Of a stretch of DNA of 64,000 nt, positions 43,859 through 52,934 are shown one piece after another. Below the pieces are notes generated by a model. That model had not been told where the DNA came from, did no database searches, and saw only the letters and a program-made list of their open reading frames with translations. The translations under genes were made by a program, and so were the position numbers. Source of the stretch: Pseudeuparius sepicola (lineage: Eukaryota > Arthropoda > Insecta > Coleoptera > Anthribidae); NCBI GenBank assembly GCA_963920635.1, contig OY987302.1, positions 34,261,278 through 34,325,277 on the forward strand, given 5' to 3'. Each line of letters starts with the position of its first letter. Positions within the stretch are counted from its first letter, which is position 1.

Positions 43859-44491
43859 CACTACCGCGAATAAACCAAAAATATCACACAGGCACGAATG
43901 TATAATGTATATGAATAACACAGCTGCTAAATATACAATCACAATAAAGTGGATGACGGCGATGACGCTGCACGTATTTACTTATAGAGATACCAAGGGA
44001 ATCTACCTCCAAAATATCATTTACCTTTTCTCGGATTGTTTACCTATTTAACATTTATAACCTATAAAATTATCATATTTTGTTGATTTTATGCAAGATT
44101 GTTGGAGTCCACTCCAACAACCTTGGATTTTATGAGTGTTTGGTCGGTCGCAGGGTTGCCTGATCTTGAGCGTTGTTGCAAACCAGAGGTAAAGTGCTTT
44201 TATCTATAATATAATACAGGTATAATAGAATCAAAAACCAGATTCAAATCTTGACCATGAAGTATAGTGCTATTAAGCTATTAATTAAAATTACTTTCTG
44301 TCTTCATTTTATTATTGTATAGCGTTATGAAAAAATTACGAATATAGTATTTTCGAAGCGTATATTGATTTGGCAACGAAGTACACCAGTCTGCGCATAG
44401 AATTCGTACTAGCCAGGCGCACCTACATAAAAAAATACCCCTCTAACCACCGATTCTGGTCGAGTAAAACTTCTGATTCCCCTATTCTGTG

Positions 44492-44860
44492 GTGATGGTT
44501 AGCGCTGAGCACGATACAACTAGCATAGGAATGTGGCTTGCCAAATTTAAGTCTTTTGCCATCAAAAATAAAAAGAAATCGCCAATTTTGAGCAGAGTAG
44601 TTACGGATTTTAGTTATGCTCTGATAAATTCCACCATGTTATTTTGGAATAACATGAGCCTAAGTAATTACTTAGAATTGGTTTATGCGTCGTTATCTGA
44701 AAAGGAATAGTGCTCTTAAATGTTTGCTGTGCTCACTGTTTTAAAATCGTTACAAAAGACATTAAGAAACTGAATCCTATGGAAAGAAAAATTTCTTAAG
44801 GAATGCATGGCATCATCGATTAATTTTACTTCATTGGAAATTTGTTTCAAATGGTTTATG
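44492..44860 (+). pseudogene. Multidomain transposon gene: DDE-like part, 3' half
   Basis: Directly after the insertion the frame continues SAEHDTTSIGMWLAKFKSFA, SRVVTDFSYALINSTMLFWN and NYLELVYASLSEKE to a stop at 44,708. VVTDFS has an Asp suited to the second catalytic position. Further pieces in other frames (CLLCCAHCFKIVTKDIKKLN) run to about 44,860. Removing one copy of GTGATGG plus the element restores continuity with 39,769. Confidence 0.65.
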
Positions 44861-45039
44861 TATTTAAGTGTAGTGCTAATATCCAAAAAAACAAAGCATT
44901 TTTGTAGATAAAGCATTGGAGAATATACTAATAATATGTTGCGAATTTGATGCAGAAGGCATGGATGAGTTGAATGTCAATAGCGAATCTGCGCAAATAT
45001 AAGCAAGCCATTGGGAGGGTTGGAAATTAGTTCCGAACC

Positions 45040-45527
45040 GTTACATGAAGGTAGTCCATTTTTTTGATATTTTAAGGTAATATTTGAAGAAGTAGAGAGA
45101 GAGTATGCCACCCATACTAATAAATATACCTACGTCAGAAGAAGACAATCCATATTATAATGTAGAGTTTCTTCAAATAATTTTAAAAAAATATCTGCCA
45201 CTTATTCCTCTATGGTCAGGGTTAACGATTACGAAGGAAATCTTACTACCTCGCGTAAGCAATGCTGTGGTAGAAAACTGGTTCCACGTTGTCAAGCATT
45301 CAGTTTTAGGGGGGAGAGGTTCGCAGAAGTGCAGTAGGTCAGTCCGATTGCTAAGGCAACGAATATTAGCAGCTTATAAAGAAGTTAAAATGCGTATACC
45401 TAAATCAGCACCACTCTTACGTCTTCAAATAAACGAACGTCGGAACAAGTTCATGATTTTAGCCAGGAGGAGAGCTGGAACAAAAAGAGACCGATTACTC
45501 ACACTAATTTCAATTCCTCAAATTTAA
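45040..45527 (+). pseudogene. Multidomain transposon gene: region before exonuclease
   Basis: Reads NPYYNVEFLQIILKKYLPLI, then SNAVVENWFHVVKHSVLGGR and CSRSVRLLRQRILAAYKEVK. The E in VVENWF is a candidate for the acidic third residue of the DDE-like domain (inference). Stops at 45,525; the exonuclease frame begins 6 bases later. Confidence 0.55.
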
Positions 45528-45532
45528 AACAA

Positions 45533-46085
45533 ATGCAAGAATCTCTTAAATATCAGAGGAGAGTGAGTCAATCTTCAAACATCACTCTAGACGAAAAATG
45601 CAAAAATTACTTGCAGTCTTTAAAATTAAGTACTGAAGAACGCGATAAATTAGAAGTGGCTACACAAGAACAAAGCAATGTCACTATGTGGCACAAAGAA
45701 AGAAGGAAGCGTTTGACTGCCTCTAATTTTGGCAAAGTGTGTAGAGCCAAGCATAAAAAAATCAAAGCCAATATTGTGAAATCCCTTTTATACGTCAAAC
45801 TCCCCGAAATGCCTGCTTTGAAGTATGGCAAAGAACATGAAGGGAAAGCAATGGAAGCGAACGAAAAAGAAAAATCTGTAGCTGTTGTCAAAAGTGGTTT
45901 GGTAATTGATGCGTCAAGACCCTACCTAGGTGGATCTCCTGATGGTTTCAAATGACCATATAGTTTTCGTGAAAGCAACCCTCTTAACGCCCCATATTTG
46001 GACACCGAAGACCACCACCTTAAAAATAATCACGAATACTATTATCAAGTTCAAGGTTTGCTTTATGTTACTACTTGATGATTTT
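45533..46085 (+). pseudogene. Multidomain transposon gene: YqaJ-type exonuclease
   Basis: Reads WHKERRKRLTASNFGKVCRA, ALKYGKEHEGKAMEANE, SGLVIDASRPYLGGSPDGF, a stop at 45,953, then in another frame LKNNHEYYYQVQGLLYVTT. These are the successive motifs of the YqaJ / lambda-exonuclease nuclease family: Arg-xx-AS, G-x-x-x-E, the SPDG Asp, and YY-QVQ. The usual E-x-K after SPDG is not intact here (reads FVKA). Such nucleases resect DNA ends and act with recombinases. In a transposon gene this suggests a role in processing or repair, which is inference. Confidence 0.8.
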
Positions 46086-46269
46086 TATTTCTATTATCTT
46101 CTTCCGGAATTAGTTGATCCCCAATATCCTAAAAATTAATTAATTAATTAGGAAAAGAACCTGGAGGGTGTCCCAACAGGAAGAAGAATCCCAACAACTA
46201 AGAAGTGTGAGTGAAGATATCAATCTGTTTGAAAACGGTTTAGTAAAATCGTCTGAAATCTAATTATGT

Positions 46270-47028
46270 CGTTAGCCGTTTTAATGACGCTACCTGACCG
46301 GAACTTAAATTTGAGGCATTCGACTCATTAACCGGAAATAATTGGTTAGCAGATCAGGTTATCGATTTAACGATTTTTTGTTTGATAAGAGATGCTGCCT
46401 TAGACGATTATATTTTGCTAACAACAGATTTATCTCATGCCATTTTTTACATGACGGACAAATTACACAATGATTTATATTTTATCAAAAATTAACAAAA
46501 ATAGTACTGTGATAATGCCACTTAATCCTAATAAAAATCATTGGTGTGTAGCAGTTGCCAATTTCAAGGAGCATACTTTTATTTTTTTTTAGATCCTATA
46601 AAAAGCAGTTTAGCGAAAAGTATTAATTACGCTACCATATTTGAAATTTTTACAAGTAATTATAAAAAATTATTGGTCTCGAGCTAAACACTGAGTGGAC
46701 TCCCAAAGTATTAGAACATATCACTCAGCGCGATGGTTGGAACTGCGGGGTATTCGTTCTTTATCTGACAGACATGATAATTAGAAACACCCCTTTAACT
46801 ACATCTAAAGACAGGGATGAACACCGAAAGTCGTTAAAAACATATCTTCTGTCCAAGTCCGACTATATGGCGGATATATATGCTTTATGTGTGGTGATTC
46901 TCATTTTACTGATGAATCAAACCGATGTTCTCTATGTACAAGACATATTCATGTCAAATGTCTGCAGTTTAAAAACATATGTCCTTTATGTGAGTCATAT
47001 ATATTAAATAAAAATAAAAAGTAATTAA
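46270..47028 (+). pseudogene. Multidomain transposon gene: ULP1-type protease and RING-like finger
   Basis: Pieces read GNNWLADQVIDLTIFCLIRD, NKNHWCVAVANF (catalytic His), LDPIKSS (Asp), then HITQRDGWNCGVFVLYLTD (Gln and catalytic Cys). These are the landmarks of C48 (ULP1/SENP-like) peptidases. After a one-base shift near 46,880 follows CFMCGDSHF, CSLCTRHIHVKCLQF and ICPLCES, a RING- or PHD-like zinc cluster, with a stop at about 47,024. At least three frame breaks are seen. C48 proteases are known passengers of some Mutator-like elements (plant Kaonashi type). Confidence 0.78.
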
Positions 47029-47900
47029 CGCAGTAGATTAATAGATAGGTATAGGGCACGGTGATAAATAAAAATGTACAGGGTGTACAAATAAGCGAGG
47101 ACGACTACTGTATCTCAGGACCTTACAACTTTGGGTAAAAAATATTTATAATAAAAGTGGTCATGAGAAATCGCTCGAAATTATTTTTAAGTTCGTAAGT
47201 TGGCCGCTAGGGGGCGTATTCGCTACACCAAGTTAGAAAAATTCGTTTTTTTCGAAAAAATAGCCCTTAAGGCAAATAAAAAATATATTTTTTGGATTTT
47301 CCAGACAATTACTAACAATTTTTGTCTACGATTTCTTGCTCTAGCTCTTCAAATAGGGCCGCAACGGGCGGATAAACATTGATATAAAAAACTGCTTATA
47401 ACTCTGGGTTGGCTCAACCGAATTGGACAAACTTGGGCTTATTTAAAAGAGATTTCATTGTTCTATCAAATAAATGTCCGATAAGGTCATTTTCAATTTC
47501 GTGACTACCACTAGAGGGCGCTAATTTAGGTCTAAATTTATTTTTGTGTTTATCTTAAAAAATGAAATGGAAAGGTATGGTTTTTTAAATGCAGTTAAAA
47601 AGAGGAGACAATTTGGAGAAAAATGGCGCAAACCGCAAGTTAATATCTTTTTTAGAAGTGAAGATGTAAGTAAATCAATTCGAAAATGCGGTCGCCCTTG
47701 ACTTTAGTAAAAAAATTTACCGCAAAAATTAATTATATTTAAAAAGAATTTTTATTATTATTCGAACAAGAAAATCCCGAGTGCAAAATGTTATTTTTTA
47801 AATATTGGTGTTACTTAATTTTATAAGTCCTGGAAGTTTTCATTTTAACTTACATAAATAAACAATTTAGTTGAATTAACTAAGTAGGCTTTGAAACATA

Positions 47901-48053
47901 AACATACCTATTGCATGACAGATATTTCAAAAGTTTTATTGAGTGTTGCTTCTTGTCTTTGTGATTTGTTTAAACTTAACAATGCTATTTTGAACGAGGA
48001 AGCTTATGATATTTCAAAATATATGAAATATCTGTCATACAATAGGTATGTTT
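47901..48053. repeat. MITE in the left arm
   Basis: AACATACCTATTGCATGACA and its inverse TGTCATACAATAGGTATGTT bracket about 150 bases. The right arm (near 51,080) lacks it, so it was inserted after the arms formed. Confidence 0.75.
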
Positions 48054-48059
48054 TTAAAT

Positions 48060-48190
48060 AATAAATGATGTTTAGTGGCATATCAGGTAAGGATATCAAT
48101 TGAAAAAAATGCACTCCAGCCTGAACTTGAACCCGGGACTCCTACTGTGGCCGTAGGCACTTTAACCAACTAAGCTACCGGAGATATGGG
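48060..48190 (-). repeat. tRNA-derived SINE-like repeat
   Basis: On the minus strand 48,186-48,111 has a tRNA-like order: GTAGCTTAGTTGGTTAA (A box), a CCTAC/GTAGG stem, and GGGTTCAAGTTC (B box). The end arms do not form a proper acceptor stem and the body continues into a TGATATCC... tail, so it is a SINE rather than a tRNA gene. A second, shorter copy with only the B-box side lies at 50,950-51,055 in the same plus orientation. Confidence 0.65.
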
Positions 48191-48357
48191 TTCCATCGGC
48201 TAGGTGTTATTTATTCCAATTGATATATAGTTAGTAGCGGTGAGATGTAGAAGACTTCGGCGTCTTCTACAGCTACTAGAAGGGGTTAGAGGGTGTAGGG
48301 AAACCATTCATTATTGTTGGTTATTACCCTAGGCGATAGAGACTAAATAAAGGGTTC

Positions 48358-50780
48358 ACCTGGAAAAAATGGTAGGATTTTGTTTTATAAGCTTACCTTA
48401 TGTTTTTTGGGTCGCTGATTCCGAATTTTTCACTTCCCACCAAAAAATCTCACCGGAAATACTTTTTTATTAAAAAAAATAGCGTGTTGTTTTGAAAATA
48501 TCTGATTTTTTAATATATTTTTTTAAATGGCCTAAAATTCTGAAAATATAAATAAAAAAATGTTTTAAATGTTTTTTTTCAAATGATTAAACGCATAAAG
48601 GCGCCAGTGCTTCGTCAAAGTTGCGCTCTGAGATGCAGCGAAGCAGACGCGCGACGAATATTGGCAACCCTGGTCGCCGCTGTAAAACCGTTGAGTCGCC
48701 TTAGCATAAAATGCGTTGTCCGATTGAACGCACGTCTCGTTTTGTCTCAATTTGTATGTTTTCCGTTTCTCTGCTTTGTTTGGAAAAGGCAAAAAGAAAT
48801 TCTTACTGTATTGATCAATGATCTGTATACCTAGATCCATAATCCAATACACAACTTCGTCCTCGACATTTTGGTATTTATTTACAAAACTTTTCTGCAG
48901 AGTTGCAACTTCCCTGATGTGGCAAATAATGAATACACTTATTTCTTACAACGTAAATATAGCAAAGTCATCACAGATATATAATTATGTAATATTATCT
49001 CTTCATTATATAATATATCATATTATAATTGGTAATATTAAAATACACATGTTGAAAATATATTAAATTATGTACTAAGCCTGGTTGCATAGAAGGAAAA
49101 CTGGGGCAAGCGCAATAGATTTGGCAACGACGCGGCAGGGCCGAACGTCTGTTTCTTTACAGACGCCTTGTTGTAGTGCGCCGGATACAGATTATAAATA
49201 TATAATAAACTCTTTACATTTGCTATCAACCTATTATAGTGAATAGTGATGGGGCGGTTAAAATGCGTCGTGTGTGGTGCTAGAAATACTGGATCAAACC
49301 GAACGTTCCACTGGTGGGCGATATATTTACGGATCATCTGTGCACCACTACAGGGTCTTTGTTTTGATATTTTATTGTATATCAACGTGGATTACAATGA
49401 ATGGGTCATCTAGGTATACAGATCATTGGTATCGATTAATAATCCTGATTTACTGCCATATGTCAAGCTTTTCCTCACACCAAACGCAGATCCACAAGCC
49501 ATTGCAAACGCTGGCAATCAATTTCTACTTCGCCTATATGGCTGCAGTGCATGCTGCAAATTCAACTTTAAATGCCTTGAGACAAAACTTTTATTAGAAC
49601 GGCGTATAACAGCACGCATAACATCGCAAATTTGCCGCCTACCGAATCCGCAGCAGAACAGCATTCGTATCGCACATACCATCAAGTACAACTTTGGCAG
49701 GGGAACGAGTTAAAACTTGAAAATGGGGCTGGAAAAGAACACCCGAAGGCTTAACTCCAGTCACTACTTCTATGCCTCCCTTTCCACCACAGCTTTTAAA
49801 GCTCATATCTTGCAAATGCAAGAAAGGTTGCCGAGGAGCATGCAGCTGCCGGAAAAGCGGGCTGCGATGTTCGGTGATGTGCCTTCCATGCAACAACACC
49901 TGTGAAAACGCTTGGGACGAAGACATCGGGGACCTGGAGCATGACGAAGATGACCCCGAGGAAGTAAATTTAGAATTGCTAGATGAGGAGATGGACAGGG
50001 AAGAAGACTCGCTGGAGCAACCCGACGATGATCACCCTTTAGAGAGATTCGATACAGAAAACTCTGAAAATTTGATATAGGTGAGCTTTTGATTCTCCTG
50101 CCATTTTCTCTCCATGCATCACACTATATTTCTGTCCTCACCCTCTCTCCCCCTAAGTGTACAACACTTATAGTAGCCCAAGGCTGACTTTATCGTCTCT
50201 TTAAGAAAAAAATGGTATATTGTATATTTTTTAATTAAGTAACTTGAAGTTTTTCCTCTTGTTTCAGAAGCTAATAAGAGTGATTCTAGCTCAGAAAATG
50301 AGGCCTTTGATGAGCCTGGTCCTTCAACAGCTGTAAAACGACGCCGAAGAAACTTAGTTGTGAAAAATTAGGTTAATTCAAAGACTTTGCAACATTGCTG
50401 AGTTTTAGGCGGTTTTAGACTTTCTTCTAAATTTCTTGTAAATTTTTAAGTGTTTTAGATTTTCTGGCTCACTTTATAACTCTCGCGGAAAGTGTCTTTT
50501 CCACACTCGATTTCTTGGCTGAACTCCGCTACGCGTCGTTCAGCCAACTGAAATCGCGTGCGGAGAAGTGGCACTTTCCGCACTTGTTAGGAAATATACT
50601 ATATTGTGACTATGGCTTTTCATTAAACAAATTTACATTATTTTTTCAAAATATTTTTTGGCGCCATTTTTTTTTAATTTTCCGGTGAGATTTTTTGGTG
50701 GGAAGGGAAAAATTCGGAATCAGCGACCCAAAAAACATAAGGTAAGCCTATAAAACAAAATCCTACTATTTTTTCCAGGT
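48358..50780 (+). mobile_element. Element coding a CXC-domain protein
   Basis: Terminal inverted repeats ACCTGGAAAAAATGGTAGGA (48,358) and inverse (to 50,780) extend over more than 100 bases through GGGTCGCTGATTCCGAATTT. The internal gene is on the plus strand with two exons. No clear target duplication. Confidence 0.78.
49252..50372 (+). pseudogene. CXC (Tesmin/TSO1-like) transposon protein, deleted
   Basis: A start MGRLKCVVCGARNTGSNRTF (THAP-like first Cys pair) leads into an early stop. From 49,420 the C-terminal part reads NPDLLPYVKLFLTPNADP and NAGNQFLLRLYGC. After frame changes it reads SCKCKKGCRGACSCRKSGLR (CXC zinc cluster), an acidic tail to about 50,078, then a GTGAGC donor. After an acceptor at about 50,267 a second exon reads SDSSSENEAFDEPGPSTAVK, then RRRRNLV (nuclear signal-like), stop about 50,370. 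This C-terminal arrangement recurs in arthropod mobile-element proteins of unknown mechanism. Confidence 0.65.
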
Positions 50781-51894
50781 AATATACTCTATTGCCTGGA
50801 CTATATGTAAACTTCCTATTTGTTCTTCCACCCACAATATTCGACATATAGCGACTTAATGCAAGTATCGAACGTGGAAATTCTAACCTACAATGTCAAA
50901 GCCAGAATATGAACCACAGAAAGATTTTTAGTACCTGTAATAATTATAAATAATAAATGATGTTTAGTGGCATATCAGGTGAGGATATCAATTGAAAAAA
51001 ATGCACTCCAGCCGGGACTTGAACTCGGGACTCATCATTTATTATTTATAACAGGTACTAAAAATCTTTCTAGGTATGTTTTTGTTTGAAAGCCTACTTA
51101 GTTAATTAAAATAAATTGTTTATTTATGTAAGTTGAAATGAAAACTTCCAGGACTTATAAAATTAAGTAACACCAATATTTTAAAAATAACATTTTGCAC
51201 TCGGAATTTTGTTGTTCGAAATAAAAATTCTTTCTAAGTCCAATTGATTTTTGCGGTAACATTTTTTACTAAAGTCAAGAGCGACCGCATTTCCAAATTG
51301 ATTTATTTACATCTTCGGTTCTAAAAAAGATATTAACTTGCGTTTGGCGCCATTTTTCTCCAAATTGTCTACTCTTTTTAACTGCATTTAAAAAACCATA
51401 CCGTTCCATTTGTTTTTTTTTAAGATAGACGCGAAAATGAATTTAGACCTAAATTAGCGCCCTCTAGCGGTAGTCACGAAATGACCTTATCGGACATTTA
51501 TTTGATAGAACAATGAAAGGTCTTTTAAATAAGCCCAAGTTTGTCAAATTCGGTTGAGCCAGCCCAGAGTTATAAGCAGTTTTTCAATCAATGTTTATCC
51601 GCCCGTTGCGGCTCCATTTGAAGAGCTAGAGCAAAAAATCGTAGACAAAAATTATTCAGAATTTTCTGGAGAATCCATAAAATATATTTTTGATATGCCT
51701 TTATGGGTTACTTTTTCGAAAAAACGCATTTTTCTAACTTGGTGTAGCGAATACGCCCCCTAGCGGCCGACTTACGAACTTAAAAATAATTTCCAGCGAT
51801 TTCTCATGACCACTTATATTATAAATATTTTTGCCCAAAGTTGTCAGGCCAGGGATTCCTGAGATACAGTAGTCGTCCTCGCTTATTTGTACAG

Positions 51895-52357
51895 GCTCAT
51901 TACGCGAGATTGTGCCAGCCCATAACTTCTTTATTTTTCAAGATAGAAAAAAAGCTTCATATGAAAGTTGTATATTTTCAGAAGTGTTTTTTAAATACGA
52001 TCACCTAGAATGTACAGGATGTTCAACAAAAGCGGGGCAAACTAAAAAGTCAACTGTATTTTTTAAATGGAACACCCTGTATATTTTTAGATTTTCAGAA
52101 TATACGTTCTATTCTGATTCCAACGATATACACAGTGTGTATCACTTCAAGTTGAGTGAATTCATTAGTATTTTACGGGTTGGCCGATTTTCAAAAAACA
52201 TAAATTTATTATATATTCTACTTCAATTGTGTGACTACTTTTTTCAGATTCGTTTTTTCCATGGCCTACTACAATCAAATTTAGACCCCCAAAAACAGCA
52301 AAAGTATAATAGAATTTTATTAGGAAAAAATGAATAGCACAGACGTATTGGCCGTAC
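51895..52357. repeat. No gene; fragments of ACACCCTGTATA-class repeat
   Basis: TACAGGATGTTCAACAAAAG (52,014) and AAATGGAACACCCTGTATAT (52,065) bracket a short fragment also seen at 63.3 kb. The 141-codon frame at 51912-52337 spans these repeats and has no domain. Confidence 0.5.
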
Positions 52358-52926
52358 CAGAAATACCCATATATAAAGTTTCACGGTCATAGCTTGTAGT
52401 TCAAAAGTTCAAAATAGTTCAAACATAGCAAAAAGACGGTTTTTCTGAGTACCCTGTACAAACACCGAGAGATATTTTTAAATTATTTCTTTGCAGTTTG
52501 ATTGGGGCTCACATAAGCCATCAATTCCCACGAAATCATTTTTTGGTTGGTATTTTCTTTACATTTTTTTCTCCAAATTCAACTTAAATCATAAACAATA
52601 ATAAATTTTACAAAAAACGAAATGCAAAGTCACTGAAAATCGTAAAAAGGGGTTGGAAAAATGTATTGTTGTGCAAGGAGCACTTACTGAAAATACTAAA
52701 ACTTAATATTGTTTATCTTTTTTAATGCTCATAAGTAGTGTAATTGTAAAAAACCACAATAAAAAAACGATTTTTTTTTCGATTTTTGTATTATTGTGAC
52801 AGGGCGATTAAATCGTGTGAATTTATGGCTTATGTGAGCCCTAATCAAACTGCAAAAAAAGTAATTAAAAAATATCTCCACCCTGTATAAGCTATGACTG
52901 TGAAACTTGGTATATGGGGTGTTTGG
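52358..52926. repeat. Foldback MITE next to the right array
   Basis: AGTTTCACGGTCATAGCTTG on the left and CAAGCTATGAC-like inverse on the right (52,888-52,912) start arms of about 150 bases. GCTCACATAAGCC / CTTATGTGAGC and TGCAGTTTGATTGGGGC are also inverse. Confidence 0.75.
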
Positions 52927-52934
52927 GTATGGAC

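Larger units (their letters stand above)
39770..44491 (-). mobile_element. P-type DNA transposon inserted in the DDE-like gene
   Basis: The ends are CACAGAATAGGGGAATCAGA (39,770) and its inverse (to 44,491), matching over about 25 bases. GTGATGG flanks both sides (39,763-39,769 and 44,492-44,498), a 7-bp target duplication. ACTAGCCAGGCGCA occurs near both ends (39,857 and 44,409). A THAP finger in two exons near the right end, reading leftward, identifies the P superfamily. The transposase core is not recognised, and MITEs occupy much of the interior, so the copy is dead. Confidence 0.85.
47084..51894. mobile_element. Long-terminal-inverted-repeat element with nested insertions
   Basis: About 800 bases at 47,084-47,900 are inverted at 51,075-51,894, from TGTACAAATAAGCGAGGACG at the ends to AACTAAGTAGGCTTT inside. 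Arms share a CGCC-CTAG motif pair near the ends. The interior holds a small MITE (47,901-48,053), a SINE, and a second element (48,358-50,780). No protein in the arms is recognised. Confidence 0.75.

Noticed and set aside
48111..48186. tRNA gene on the minus strand
   Set aside because: A and B boxes are good but no proper acceptor stem or anticodon loop with T33; a second truncated copy nearby fits a SINE.
51912..52337. 141-codon open frame, plus strand
   Set aside because: Crosses repeat fragments with ACACCCTGTATA ends and shows no domain; likely chance in AT-rich repeat.
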